Shown: positions 14,668 to 27,205, counted from the first letter of the stretch. The stretch is DNA of 39,698 nucleotides from JBIOJB01 sp044450465 (GCA_044450465.1 JBIOJB010000013.1:1-39698), one strand, 5' to 3'. Notes: generated by a model not told the origin, from the sequence alone. Numbers and translations are program-made.

Positions 14668-14990
14668 CGGCCACCTCCGCCACCCGAGCTCGGTTCGACG
14701 AGGTTGTTCTCGTAGGCGAACACGACCGCCTGGATGCGGTCACGGAGAGACAGCTTGTCGAGGATCCGCCCCACATGGGTTTTCACCGTGGCTGCGCTCA
14801 GGAAAAGGCGTGTGGCGATCTCGGCATTGGACAGGCCCTGCGCCATGAGCAGCAGGACCTCTTTCTCCCGATCGGTGAGAGAGGCCAGAGCCGACGGGGC
14901 TGCCCGTGCAGGCCGCGAGATCCTGGCGAACTCGCCGATGAGCGAGCGCGTGACCGAAGGTGAGAGCAGCGCCTCCCCGGACGGGAGCGG
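14664..14990 (-). pseudogene. 5'-truncated NarL/LuxR-type response regulator (DNA-binding end only)
   Basis: The minus strand encodes a full LuxR-type helix-turn-helix (L-T-D-R-E-K-E-V-L-L-L-M-A-Q-G-L-S-N-A-E-I-A, then V-K-T-H-V-G-R-I-L) preceded by the linker typical of NarL-family regulators, G-E-A-L-L-S-P-S-V-T-R-S-L-I. Upstream of that glycine (about 14978) homology stops: the about 150-residue receiver domain with its phospho-aspartate is missing. The reading runs on to 15125, but that part is antisense to a membrane-protein gene and looks non-coding. A deletion or a mis-join seems likely. A C-terminal Gly run ends the protein. Confidence 0.7.
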
Positions 14991-14994
14991 GGTG

Positions 14995-15381
14995 ATGGCA
15001 ACGGGCCCGCACCTGGGACCCGCAGTGATCGCCACGGCGCCGGTAATGCTCGTTCTTGGTTGGTTCCTGGGTCGGGCGCTACGCGGCACCCTCAAGTTCT
15101 GGACGGACGACTCAGGGCGGCACATGTTCAGCGGTGGAGCGGCCTACTTCGTGATCCTTGCGGTGAGCGCCATGGGGCGCGTGTTCATCCGGTACCTGCT
15201 GACCGGATCGATCGCAGGTCACGGAGACCCGGCCGGTCTTCTGCCGCAAGCCTCGATGGTGGTCGCGGGAGCGCTGTTCTTCGCGGACACAGGTCTCTAC
15301 TTCGCGCGCGCCCAGGCGATCGCCGCCGCGTCGGGCGAGCGCATCCAGGCTCGGTGGTTCAGGCTGACCCGCACGGCCTGA
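14995..15381 (+). CDS. Small CcdC-like membrane protein, probably 5'-truncated
   Basis: The 128-residue reading has about three hydrophobic helices: P-V-M-L-V-L-G-W-F-L-G-R-A-L-R-G, then F-V-I-L-A-V-S-A-M-G-R-V-F-I-R, then S-M-V-V-A-G-A-L-F-F-A. The segment G-R-A-L-R-G-T-L-K-F-W-T-D-D-S-G resembles the middle loop of DUF1453/CcdC-like proteins, which usually have another helix before it. It begins within a few bases of where the divergent response regulator loses homology, so both may have lost their 5' ends in one event. No ribosome site is visible at the ATG. Confidence 0.5.
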   Translation: MATGPHLGPAVIATAPVMLVLGWFLGRALRGTLKFWTDDSGRHMFSGGAAYFVILAVSAMGRVFIRYLLTGSIAGHGDPAGLLPQASMVVAGALFFADTGLYFARAQAIAAASGERIQARWFRLTRTA

Positions 15382-15390
15382 GCGGGAGGT

Positions 15391-15413
15391 GGCGGCGCTT
15401 AAGAGGCGCCGCC
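15391..15413. terminator. Hairpin after the small membrane protein gene
   Basis: GGCGGCGC, loop TTAAGAG, GCGCCGCC form an eight-pair stem 9 bases after the stop codon at 15381. There is no T-run, so it is a possible but not classic terminator. Confidence 0.35.
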
Positions 15414-15478
15414 CCAACCCACGTTTGACGAATCTCCGCAGGCGGGCGAAACTGCATGCTGGCAAGGGGGTTAAGCCG

Positions 15479-17416
15479 ATGGATCTGATCAGCCCGCGTG
15501 TGCGCGCGATGGGCGCCGCCGCCAGGAGCGACCCGGACCGCTTTTGGGGTGAGGCCGCCGCGGCCCTCCCATGGCACCGGCCATGGGGACGCGGTGTTTG
15601 ACTGGCAGCCCGACAAGCCGGACGAGCGCGGCCGCTACTTTCGATGGTTCTCAGGTGGCGAGACGAACCTCTCCCACAACTGTGTCGACCGCCACGTGGA
15701 CGCGGGCGAGGGAGGGCGCGCGGCGCTCATCTGCCGCGACGAGCGTGGCGGGCGGACGGTCCTCACCACGCCCAGCTGAGGGACGAGGTCCGGCGCACCG
15801 CGGCGGCGCTGCGCGGGCTCGGCGTCCGTAAGGGCGACCGCGTCGGCGTCTACATGCCGACGTGCCGGGAGGCGATCGTGCTCATGCTCGCGTGCCTCCG
15901 GGTCGGCGCCATCCATATCGTGGTCTTCGCCGGCTTCGGAGCCGGCGCGCTTGGGGACCGGCTTCAGATGGCGGGCGCAAAGGTCCTGTTCTGCTCTGAC
16001 CTCACCTACCGCAAAGGAAAGGATGTGGCCTTGAAGGGCATCGTCGACGAGGCGCTGGCCGGCTCAGGAAGGGCAGTGGACAGGGTGGTGGTCCACCGGC
16101 GCGGGGCCGTCGAACCTTCGATGACTGCGGGCCGGGACGTCGACTGGCAGGATTTCATGGCCCTAGCCGAGGGCCAGAGTGACGCAGTCGAGTGGGTCGA
16201 GTCGAACGAGCCCGCCTACATCCTCGCCACCTCGGGGACCATCGCCAAGCCAAAGCTGGCCGTGCACACACAGGGCGGTTACCAGGTCTACATCCACTCG
16301 ATGGGGCAATGGGTCTTCGGCCTCACCAAGAGCGACATCTGGTGGTCGACCTCCGACATCGGCTGGATCGTCGGCCATAGCTACATCGTCTATGCACCAC
16401 TGCTCGCGGGGTGCACCACGGTTGCTTACGAGGGCGCTATCGACCACCCCACACCCGAGGCCTTCTACCGGGTCATCGAGGAGAACGCCGTCTCCGGCAT
16501 CTTCACGGCGCCCACCGCAGTGCGAATGATGATGAAGAACGGCACTGAACCGGCTCGCAAGCACGACCTCGGCTCGGTGACCCGCATCTTCTGCGCCGGC
16601 GAGGTCCTCAACGTGCCGGCGTGGGAGTGGCTGCAGCAGGACGCGTTCGAGAACAAGGTCCCGGTCATCGACCACATGTGGCAGACCGAGACGGGCGGCC
16701 CGATATTCGGCAACCCCTGGGGCCTCGGCATGCTGCCGATCAAGCCCGGATCGGGCGGCATCGCGCTGCCAGGCGTGGAGGCGATGGTCGTCTCGCCCGA
16801 GGGCGAAGAGCTGCCCGCGACCGAGAAGGGCATGATGGTCATCAAGCGCCCGTTCCCCGGGCTCACCGCGACGTTGTGGGGCGAGGTCGACCGCTACGCC
16901 AACGACTACTGGCGGCGCATCCCCGGCAAGACGCTCTACCTGAGCGGCGACGCCTCGTCCTTCGACGAGGACGGCTATGTCTGGTTCAGCGGCCGGGCGG
17001 ACGAGATCATCAAGATCGCCGGGCACCGCATCGGGACCATCGAGGTGGAGACGGCGTTCCTGCGTCACCCAGCCGTGGCGGAGACCGGCGTCACGGCGCG
17101 GCCGGATCCGGTGCGCATGGAGGTCATCGCCGCGTTTGTGGTCCTGAAATCCGGCTATGAGCCGTCGGAGAAGCTGCGACAGGAGCTGCTCGACACAGTG
17201 CGCCACGAGCTGGGACCGGTCGCCGTGATCGGCGACCTGAATTTCGTCTCGATGCTGCCGAAGACCCGCAGCGGCAAGATCATGCGAAGGGTGTTGAGGG
17301 CGGTGACGATGGACACGGACCCCGGCGACATCTCGACCATCGAAGACGCGGGATCCGTGACGGACGCGCGAGAGGCCTGGGAGGCGATGCGCAGGGAGAT
17401 TGCGCCGCGACCCTAG
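15479..17416 (+). pseudogene. Acetyl-CoA-synthetase-like acyl-CoA ligase with two compensating frameshifts
   Basis: The locus encodes a complete AMP-forming ligase of about 645 residues if two one-base errors are repaired. The ATG at 15479 has AGGGGG 9 bases upstream. The frame breaks in the G-run 15585-15588 (one base too many; removing it gives P-W-D-A-V-F-D-W), then returns at about 15767 (one base too few; adding a T gives L-T-Y-A-Q-L). As written, translation stops at 15601. The rest is intact: a variant ATP loop T-S-G-T-I-A-K-P-K-L, D-I-G-W-I-V-G-H, W-Q-T-E-T-G-G, and P-K-T-R-S-G-K-I-M with the catalytic lysine. Acetate or propionate is the likely substrate. Either a recent pseudogene or sequence error. 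Confidence 0.85.
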
Positions 17417-19335
17417 CCGGCACCGGCCCGAGACGGCCCAGGCTCCCGGTTCCGTTTTCGGACCGAGTAGCCCTCGTACCAGAGCTCGAACGCGAAAAGC
17501 GTCCAGAGCTGCTTGCGGTGGTCGCGCCGGCCCGCCAGGTGCTCGTCGACGATCGTTCCGACCGCCGCCGGGTCGAAGAACCCCTCCCGAGCAAGTCGCT
17601 CCGGTGACAGCACCGAAAGCATCTGGTCCTTCAGCGGCCCCCGGAACCACCGTGCCACCGGTATGCCGAATCCCTTCTTTGGCCGCTTCAGGATCTTTTC
17701 CGGCAGCACGCCTCGGAGCGCGCGCTTGAACAGGAACTTGGAGCTGAGGCCGCGCAGCTTCATGTTCAGAGGCAGTCGCGTGGCGTACTCCACGAAGTCG
17801 TTGTTCAGCAGCGGCACCCGTCCTTCGAGCGAAGCCATCATCGAGGCGCGGTCGAGCTTGACCAGGATGTCGTTCTCGAGGTAGAGCCGCATGTCCATCA
17901 TCAGAACCTGGTTGAGTGGATCGCCGGGGCGTTCGGCGGTGCCCACCGCCGGCGCTGTGCCGCCTGCCGCGAGAGCGGCGCGCATCTCGCTCGACAGCAC
18001 TGAGGAGCGCTCCTCCGCTGTGAACGATCCCATCCAGCGCTGGTGGCGCTCGGCCACCGAATAGGCCGCGCCGCCGACGAAGCGCTTGGCGCGAAAGTCA
18101 AAGCTGAGGTTGCTTTGCGAAACCGGCAGCCGGCGCACGACCGGCTCGACCAGGCCGCGACGGACCACGGCCGGCGCCCGCATGTAGTAGCCCGCCAGCC
18201 GGTGCGCCTGCAGGGTCGGGTATCCCGCGAACAGCTCGTCTCCACCGTCGCCGCCCAGGGCGACCTTGACGTGACGCCGGGTGAAGGCGGAAAGCAGGTA
18301 GGTCGGGATGATCGAGGCATCGCCCAGGGGTTCATCGAGAAGGGCCGGCAGCTTGGGGATGAGGTCCAGGAGCATCCCCGGCTCCAGCGTCAGCTCGTGG
18401 TGATCTGTCCCAAGGTGACTGGCGACCAGACGCGCATATGCGCTCTCGTCGAACGAGCTGTCTTCAAACCCGACGGAGAAGCTTTTTACCTCGCCTCCGA
18501 GCTGGGTCATCATCGCCGCCACGGCGCTCGAGTCGATGCCTCCTGACAGGAACACGCCCAGCGGCACGTCGCTGATCAGCTCCTTGCGCACCGACTCGTG
18601 GAGCACCGAGCGCAGCTGCTCGCATTCCTCGTCGAGGCTCAGATTCGACGCCGGGCCTTCTGCGTTCAGCTGAGGCGCCCAGTACCTCCGCAGCGTGTGG
18701 GCGCCGCCGGTCCAGGTCAAGGTGTGACCCGGCTCGAGCTTGCTGATTCCCTTCACGATGCTGCGGGGTGAGGGCACGAACTCGTACGCGAGATACTCGT
18801 CGAGCGCGAAAGGGTCAAGATCTCGGCGCAGCGCGGGGTCGCACAGCAGCGCTTTGAGCTCGGATGCGAAGACAAGGCGCCCTCCACCTGAGGCGTAGTG
18901 CAGGGGCTTGATGCCCACCCTGTCGCGGGCGAGGAACACGAGATCTTTGCGCCGGTCGGCGATTGCAAAGGCGAACATGCCGTTGAGGCGATCCACCATC
19001 TCCCCGCCCCACTCCTCATAGGCGTGGACGAGCACCTCGGTGTCGGCCTGGGTGCTGAATCGGTGCCCGGCGGACGTCAGCGCACGGCGCAGATCGAGGT
19101 GGTTGTAGATCTCGCCGTTCTGGACGACCCACACGGTCGAGTCCTCGTTGTGCATCGGCTGGTGGCCGGTCTCGAGGTCGATGATCGAGAGGCGCCGCAT
19201 GCCGAGCGTGACCCCGTCCAGCTGGACGATCCCCTCGTCATCGGGTCCGCGGTGGACCAGGGCGGAGCACATGCTCTGGACCAGCTCGCGGCCCGCCGTC
19301 GGGTCTCCGCCGGCGACCCCGCAGATCCCGCACAT
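17413..19335 (-). CDS. asnB: Asparagine synthetase (glutamine-hydrolysing)
   Basis: From the ATG at 19335 the product has 640 residues and starts M-C2-G-I-C-G-V-A, exposing the glutaminase nucleophile C2 after Met removal. The N-terminal domain has H-R-G-P-D-D, N-G-E-I-Y-N and the C-terminal synthetase domain has the ATP pyrophosphatase loop S-G-G-I-D-S-S-A and G-G-D-G-G-D-E-L-F-A-G-Y. It makes Asn from Asp, Gln and ATP; relatives in glycan clusters can amidate other acids. The longer reading to 19671 is rejected because it would bury C2. The start is 7 bases after the stop of the GT2 gene, so the two form an operon. Confidence 0.93.
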   Translation of the reverse strand: MCGICGVAGGDPTAGRELVQSMCSALVHRGPDDEGIVQLDGVTLGMRRLSIIDLETGHQPMHNEDSTVWVVQNGEIYNHLDLRRALTSAGHRFSTQADTEVLVHAYEEWGGEMVDRLNGMFAFAIADRRKDLVFLARDRVGIKPLHYASGGGRLVFASELKALLCDPALRRDLDPFALDEYLAYEFVPSPRSIVKGISKLEPGHTLTWTGGAHTLRRYWAPQLNAEGPASNLSLDEECEQLRSVLHESVRKELISDVPLGVFLSGGIDSSAVAAMMTQLGGEVKSFSVGFEDSSFDESAYARLVASHLGTDHHELTLEPGMLLDLIPKLPALLDEPLGDASIIPTYLLSAFTRRHVKVALGGDGGDELFAGYPTLQAHRLAGYYMRAPAVVRRGLVEPVVRRLPVSQSNLSFDFRAKRFVGGAAYSVAERHQRWMGSFTAEERSSVLSSEMRAALAAGGTAPAVGTAERPGDPLNQVLMMDMRLYLENDILVKLDRASMMASLEGRVPLLNNDFVEYATRLPLNMKLRGLSSKFLFKRALRGVLPEKILKRPKKGFGIPVARWFRGPLKDQMLSVLSPERLAREGFFDPAAVGTIVDEHLAGRRDHRKQLWTLFAFELWYEGYSVRKRNREPGPSRAGAG

Positions 19336-19342
19336 CGACTGG

Positions 19343-20392
19343 TTACCGAGCCTGGGCGGAAGGCCTCCCGCCGGCCACCGCCTCCTCGCTCGGGGACCCC
19401 TGGATGATCTCCCGCACAACGTAGGTGGCCTTGGCCTGTGATTCGTGGTAGGTGCGGATCGACAGCTCGGCCAGCAGGCCCATGAGCACGAACTGCACGC
19501 CGACGATCCCGAAGAACACGGACAGAAGCAGGAGCGGGTTGTTGTGCGCATACGGATATGGCGGCAGGAGCTTCTGGATGATGACGATCGCCGCCAGCAC
19601 CATCGCCAGTCCCCACAGACCGAAGGCCGCGAACCCGAAGAAATAGATCGGCTTGGTCGAGTAGCTCCCAAGCAGCTTGACCGTCATCAGATCAAGCATC
19701 ACGCGCGAGGTGCGCGAAAGTGAGTACTTCGACTTACCGAACGATCGGGGTCGGTGGTTGACTGGCAGCTCCACGATCTGCGCGCCGACCCACGACGCAT
19801 ACACCGGAATGAAGCGATGCATCTCCCCGTAGAGCTTCACGTCCTTGATGACCTCGCGGCGGTACGCCTTCAAGGTGCAGCCGAAATCGTGCAGCCGCAC
19901 TCCGGTCACCCAGGTGATGATCCAGTTGGCGATCCGGGATGGCAGGACCCGAGAGGCGTGGTCGTGCCGGTTCCGGCGCCATCCGCTCACCACGTCAGCG
20001 CCGTCGTCGATCACCTTCAAGAGATTCGGTATGTCCGCGGGGTCGTTCTGCAGGTCGCCGTCGAGAAAGACGAGGACATCACCGCGGCTGTTGTCGATCC
20101 CGGCCTGGACGGCGGCCGTCTGCCCGAAGTTGCGCCGGAATCGCACGACTCGGACTCGGGGATCGTCGTCGGCCAGCTTGGCCAATAGCTCGCTGCTCCC
20201 GTCCGTGCTTCCGTCGTCGATGTAGACGAGCTCCGCGGGGACCTCGAGCGACTCGAGAACCGAAACCAGCTCGCGGTACATCGGCGGGATGCTCTCGGCC
20301 TCGTTGTAGACGAGGACGATCACCGAAAGATGTGGAGGGTGTAGCGGCTGCGCCAGCACGTTCTCCACGCGCGCGATACGCGTCGCCCCCAT
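19343..20392 (-). CDS. GT2-family polyprenyl-phosphate glycosyltransferase (DPM1/ArnC-like)
   Basis: The 349-residue protein has a GT-A catalytic domain: V-L-V-Y-N-E-A-E, Y-I-D-D-G-S-T-D-G-S, F-L-D-G-D-L-Q-N-D-P (metal-binding D-x-D) and D-F-G-C-T-L-K-A-Y. Two C-terminal membrane helices (about residues 245-270 and 285-310) follow, as in GtrB/ArnC-type enzymes that load a sugar from a nucleotide donor onto polyprenyl phosphate at the inner membrane face. Such a product is the donor type used by membrane GTs such as the GT87-like protein in this window. The predicted -10 TACAAT is 8 bases before the ATG. asnB follows directly. Confidence 0.9.
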   Translation of the reverse strand: MGATRIARVENVLAQPLHPPHLSVIVLVYNEAESIPPMYRELVSVLESLEVPAELVYIDDGSTDGSSELLAKLADDDPRVRVVRFRRNFGQTAAVQAGIDNSRGDVLVFLDGDLQNDPADIPNLLKVIDDGADVVSGWRRNRHDHASRVLPSRIANWIITWVTGVRLHDFGCTLKAYRREVIKDVKLYGEMHRFIPVYASWVGAQIVELPVNHRPRSFGKSKYSLSRTSRVMLDLMTVKLLGSYSTKPIYFFGFAAFGLWGLAMVLAAIVIIQKLLPPYPYAHNNPLLLLSVFFGIVGVQFVLMGLLAELSIRTYHESQAKATYVVREIIQGSPSEEAVAGGRPSAQAR

Positions 20393-20400
20393 CGCTCTGG

Positions 20401-20429
20401 ATTGTAAATCTGAGGAGTTCCCTTAAGCT
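20401..20429. promoter_or_regulatory. Compact bidirectional promoter between GT2 and DUF2079 genes
   Basis: Only 44-45 bases separate the two start codons. On the minus strand TACAAT (20401-20406) is 8 bases before the GT2 ATG. On the plus strand TTGTAA (20402-20407), a 16-base spacer and TAAGCT (20424-20429) lie 8 bases before the GTG at 20438. The minus -10 and plus -35 occupy the same bases, so the two polymerases should compete. Confidence 0.55.
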
Positions 20430-20437
20430 CGATCCTC

Positions 20438-21895
20438 GTGGACGCCACAGCTTCCAGGCTGCTTCGCGCCGGGCGCCCGAAAGCCCGGACGCTCGAGCGG
20501 CGGATCACCCTGATCGCCCCGCTCGCCGCGGCCCTGGTGGCGCTGGCATGGATACTCGACACTCAGCTGGTCCGGCTGTTTTCGCTGACGTCGCCCTCCT
20601 GGGACCTTGGACAGACCCAGCAGCTCCTCTGGAGCCTCAGCACCGGCCACGGCTGGACGAGCAGCTTCGAGTACGGCCACAACTTCGTCGGCATCCACCT
20701 CGAACCGATCCTGCTCCTGCTCGCCGCGGTTGAACGGTTCTCGCCGAGCCCGGTGGTGCCGCTGGTCTTCGCCGCGGTGGGACTGGCGGCCACGGCGCCC
20801 GCCGCTGTGCTCATGTTCCGCTCCATGCTGGGCGACAGGCCAGGCGCGGCCTGGCTCGCACTGGCGCTCGCGATCCCGATGCCGTTCTGGGCCGCCACCC
20901 AGCAGGCCGCCGCGGTGCAGTTTCACCCTGAGAACCTCGCGTTGGCGCTGGCGATGCTGGCGGTGTGGGCTGGTATGCGTTCCCGGCCGTGGGTGTTCTG
21001 GCCGCTCGTGATACTCGTGCTCAGCTGCAAAGAGGATCAGACCTTCACCGCATTTCTCATCGGGCTCGTGATCTGGCGGACGGGCCCCGAGCCGATGAAG
21101 GCCAATGGCCGGCGCGTGATGCTGCTGGCCGTCGCCTGGTTGATCTTTGGAGTCGGATTCCTGCAGGAGCTGGTTCGCGGCGCCGGGTACTCGCCGGACG
21201 TTGCGTACTACTGGTGGATGTTCAACCCGGCGGAGAAGAACTTCTTCCTCATCAACCTGACTCGACCCGACGCCTGGCTTGTGCTCTCAGGTCTTCTCCT
21301 GAGCGTGGCCTGCTTCCCGCTCCTCGCCCCTCGCTGGCTCCTCCTGGTGATTCCACCTCTGGTGGCAAACCTGCTGAGCAGCCACGACGCGCAGGGACGG
21401 ATGCACGAACACTACGTGATGATCGTGATGTTCCCCGTCATCGTCGCCGCGGCGTTCGGGGCGAGCCGCCTGCTCGAGATGCAGCTGTTCCGAACCCTGC
21501 CCCGCGGCGCGTCCTTGCTTGCGGCCGCGGTGCCTGCGCTCGTGATCGGCGCTTTCGCGGGCCAGCTTCCGCCCGCGTTCGGAGCTGAAAGCTGGCTGTA
21601 CACGCAGCCGCCGGCCGCGGACCGGCTGGCCATCGCCACGCAGGTCCTGCCCTCCGACGCAGCCGTCTATGCGGACGATGGGGCAGCCGTTTGGCTCGCC
21701 GATCGCCTCGACATCCGCGTCATTCCGGACCCGCTGCCGTCCGATCGTTACGTGGTCATCGACCGCTCTGATTGGACCCACCGGCAGCAGGCAGCGATCG
21801 CGCGCAGCGATGAGATCGCGCTGTTGAGCGCAAGCGGCCGCCGGCTGCTGGCCGACGACGGTCGTTTCCAGGTCTGGAGCCCGGTCGGCGGCTGA
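20438..21895 (+). CDS. DUF2079 polytopic membrane protein (copy 1)
   Basis: The 485-residue GTG-start protein has about ten to eleven hydrophobic helices. After the first helix come S-W-D-L-G-Q-T-Q-Q-L-L-W and F-V-G-I-H-L-E-P-I, then F-H-P-E-N-L-A-L-A and C-K-E-D-Q-T, the conserved polar motifs of DUF2079. The fold resembles GT-C glycosyltransferases, with acidic residues in the first outer loop, so a lipid-linked sugar transferase role is plausible but unproven. The soluble C-terminal part ends G-R-R-L-L-A-D-D-G-R-F-Q-V-W, shared almost exactly with the next gene, so the pair is a tandem duplication. No ribosome site; leaderless promoter predicted. Confidence 0.85.
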   Translation: MDATASRLLRAGRPKARTLERRITLIAPLAAALVALAWILDTQLVRLFSLTSPSWDLGQTQQLLWSLSTGHGWTSSFEYGHNFVGIHLEPILLLLAAVERFSPSPVVPLVFAAVGLAATAPAAVLMFRSMLGDRPGAAWLALALAIPMPFWAATQQAAAVQFHPENLALALAMLAVWAGMRSRPWVFWPLVILVLSCKEDQTFTAFLIGLVIWRTGPEPMKANGRRVMLLAVAWLIFGVGFLQELVRGAGYSPDVAYYWWMFNPAEKNFFLINLTRPDAWLVLSGLLLSVACFPLLAPRWLLLVIPPLVANLLSSHDAQGRMHEHYVMIVMFPVIVAAAFGASRLLEMQLFRTLPRGASLLAAAVPALVIGAFAGQLPPAFGAESWLYTQPPAADRLAIATQVLPSDAAVYADDGAAVWLADRLDIRVIPDPLPSDRYVVIDRSDWTHRQQAAIARSDEIALLSASGRRLLADDGRFQVWSPVGG

Positions 21896-21915
21896 AGCCG
21901 ATCCAGCGCATCGCT

Positions 21916-21921
21916 TAAGCT
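21916..21921 (+). promoter_or_regulatory. Predicted -10 of DUF2079 copy 2 (leaderless)
   Basis: TAAGCT, inside the same TTAAGCTC block as in front of copy 1, lies 8 bases before the ATG at 21930. The identical block and spacing suggest the promoter was duplicated with the gene. Confidence 0.5.
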
Positions 21922-21929
21922 CGCCCGAA

Positions 21930-23402
21930 ATGGCCGTTCAAGCGACGCCCGCGCGAGCGTCGATACGTGATGCAGCTCGCCCTCTCGACTGGTGGATCGC
22001 ACCGACCGTGCCGATGCTCGCCGGAGCGCTGGCGTTCGTCTGGTATCTGAATGGTGAGCTACAACGCCTTTACGGCCTGACAGGCTCCGCTTGGGACCTG
22101 GCCTACGACCAGCAGGTGATATGGAACATCTCGGCCGGCCACGGCTTCTATTCGAGCTTCGCCCGAGCCGATTTCCTGGGCATCCATTTCGAGCTCATCT
22201 TCGTCCTGCTCGCCGCGGTCGAGAAGCTCTGGCCCAACCCGGCCGTTCTTCTCATCTTCTCCGCCGCCGGCCTGGCCGCCACCGCGCCCGCCGGTTACCT
22301 GTTCTTCAGGGCGCTGCTTCCCGCCGACAGGCCCGGCTCCACCACCCTGGCCGTGGCGCTGGCGGCGCCCATTCCCTTCTGGGCCGCGATTCAGGAAGCG
22401 GGTCGCGATTTCTTTCACCCGGAGAACATGGCCCTCGCGCTCGCCCTGTTCGCGGCGTGGGCAGGCCTCCGAGGCCATCGCGTCGCGATGTGGGTGCTGT
22501 GCGTCCTCGTCCTCACCTGCAAGGAGGACCAGGTCTACACCGTCGGTGTGATCGCGCTGCTCATGCGCTCATACGGAGCACCCGAGATTCGAAAGCACTG
22601 GCGTTTCATCCTCTACCTGGCCGGAGCATGGTTCCTGATCGGAACCGGCGTCGTTCAGCAGCACTTCCGCAACGGCGGCTACACGGACTTCGTCTACTAC
22701 AGGTGGCTGTTGGGTCTCGACCCGAGCCTGCCTGCGACTCCTGCCAACCTCTTCAACGCCATCTTCGGCCGGGCGGTTCTGCTCGTGCTCGCGGCGATCA
22801 TCGCAAGCATGGTCGCGATGCCCCTGCTCGCGCCCCGCTGGCTGCTCCTCGTCATCCCGCCGTACCTGGCCAACGTCCTCAGCGGCCACAACCCTCAGAA
22901 CCTCCTCTACCTGCACTACGTTCTCCTGCTGCTGTTCCCGCTCATCGTCGCCGGCGGAACCGGCGCTCGCCGGTTCATGGAGCTCCGATCGATTCGACCT
23001 GCGTTCGCAGTGATTGCGGTCGTTCCGGCGCTGCTTCTCTCATGGGGCACCGGGCGATTCCCACCCATGGCGGAGTCGAGCTCCACCAACTACTCTCAGC
23101 CCAACCTGGTCGGCCAGCTCATGAAGGCCGCCGCCATCATCCCCGCCGGCGCGCCGGTGTCGGCGGACAATGGGCTTGCCGTGTGGCTGGCCAACCGCCA
23201 CATCATCAATGACTTTCCCGACAAGCTGGATGGGAGCTGCTACGTGGTTCTCCAGCGCGATGCCTATATGCAGTTCCGAAACGCGACCGACACCATCAAT
23301 CCGACGGTGCGGCAGAACGCAATCGACGCGCTGGCAAGCAGCGGGCGCCGTCTGCTGTACGACGACGGCGAGTTCCAGGTTTGGAGCCCGGTCGGAGAAT
23401 GA
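21930..23402 (+). CDS. DUF2079 polytopic membrane protein (copy 2)
   Basis: The 490-residue protein is a diverged paralogue of the preceding gene: S-A-W-D-L-A-Y-D-Q-Q-V-I-W, F-L-G-I-H-F-E-L-I, F-H-P-E-N-M-A-L-A, C-K-E-D-Q-V and L-L-A-P-R-W-L-L-L-V-I-P-P all align with copy 1, and the C-terminus R-R-L-L-Y-D-D-G-E-F-Q-V-W-S-P-V-G is nearly identical. Helix number and length also match. The first loop replaces L-G-Q-T with L-A-Y-D, so the acidic pattern differs and acceptor or donor may have changed. It lies 34 bases after copy 1 and 31 before metH. Confidence 0.85.
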   Translation: MAVQATPARASIRDAARPLDWWIAPTVPMLAGALAFVWYLNGELQRLYGLTGSAWDLAYDQQVIWNISAGHGFYSSFARADFLGIHFELIFVLLAAVEKLWPNPAVLLIFSAAGLAATAPAGYLFFRALLPADRPGSTTLAVALAAPIPFWAAIQEAGRDFFHPENMALALALFAAWAGLRGHRVAMWVLCVLVLTCKEDQVYTVGVIALLMRSYGAPEIRKHWRFILYLAGAWFLIGTGVVQQHFRNGGYTDFVYYRWLLGLDPSLPATPANLFNAIFGRAVLLVLAAIIASMVAMPLLAPRWLLLVIPPYLANVLSGHNPQNLLYLHYVLLLLFPLIVAGGTGARRFMELRSIRPAFAVIAVVPALLLSWGTGRFPPMAESSSTNYSQPNLVGQLMKAAAIIPAGAPVSADNGLAVWLANRHIINDFPDKLDGSCYVVLQRDAYMQFRNATDTINPTVRQNAIDALASSGRRLLYDDGEFQVWSPVGE

Positions 23403-23416
23403 GCCGCCGTCCTCGG

Positions 23417-23422
23417 TAGTCT
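23417..23422 (+). promoter_or_regulatory. Possible -10 of metH
   Basis: TAGTCT lies 11 bases before the ATG at 23434, followed by TTAAG as in front of the two DUF2079 genes. No ribosome site is seen. No cobalamin or SAM riboswitch fits in the 31-base gap. Confidence 0.35.
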
Positions 23423-23433
23423 TAAGGGTTCCA

Positions 23434-27060
<3,627 letters not shown>

Positions 27061-27205
27061 AGCCATATAGCGCGACGCTTCAAAGCGTGCAAAATTGCCC
27101 GCCAACAAGGCACATTCGCTCTCGGGGGAACAGGATTTGCCGCCGGCACGGCAAGCCAGCTCATCAGCGAAGCGCAGTTCCTGATCTCGCACTGTCCGTG
27201 ACGAA
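27061..27205. other. 145-base gap between convergent metH and HNH genes
   Basis: No gene is seen. Two weak hairpins are present: ACGCTT/AAGCGT just after the metH stop (about 27074-27087) and TTGCCG-CCGGCA-CGGCAA near 27137-27154. Neither has a T-run. Confidence 0.4.

Noticed and set aside
16163..17650. 495-residue minus-strand open frame
   Set aside because: Antisense to the acyl-CoA ligase, whose motifs are unmistakable; composition is non-protein-like.
19336..19671. 112-residue N-terminal extension of asparagine synthetase
   Set aside because: It would mask the essential N-terminal cysteine and overlaps the GT2 coding region out of frame.
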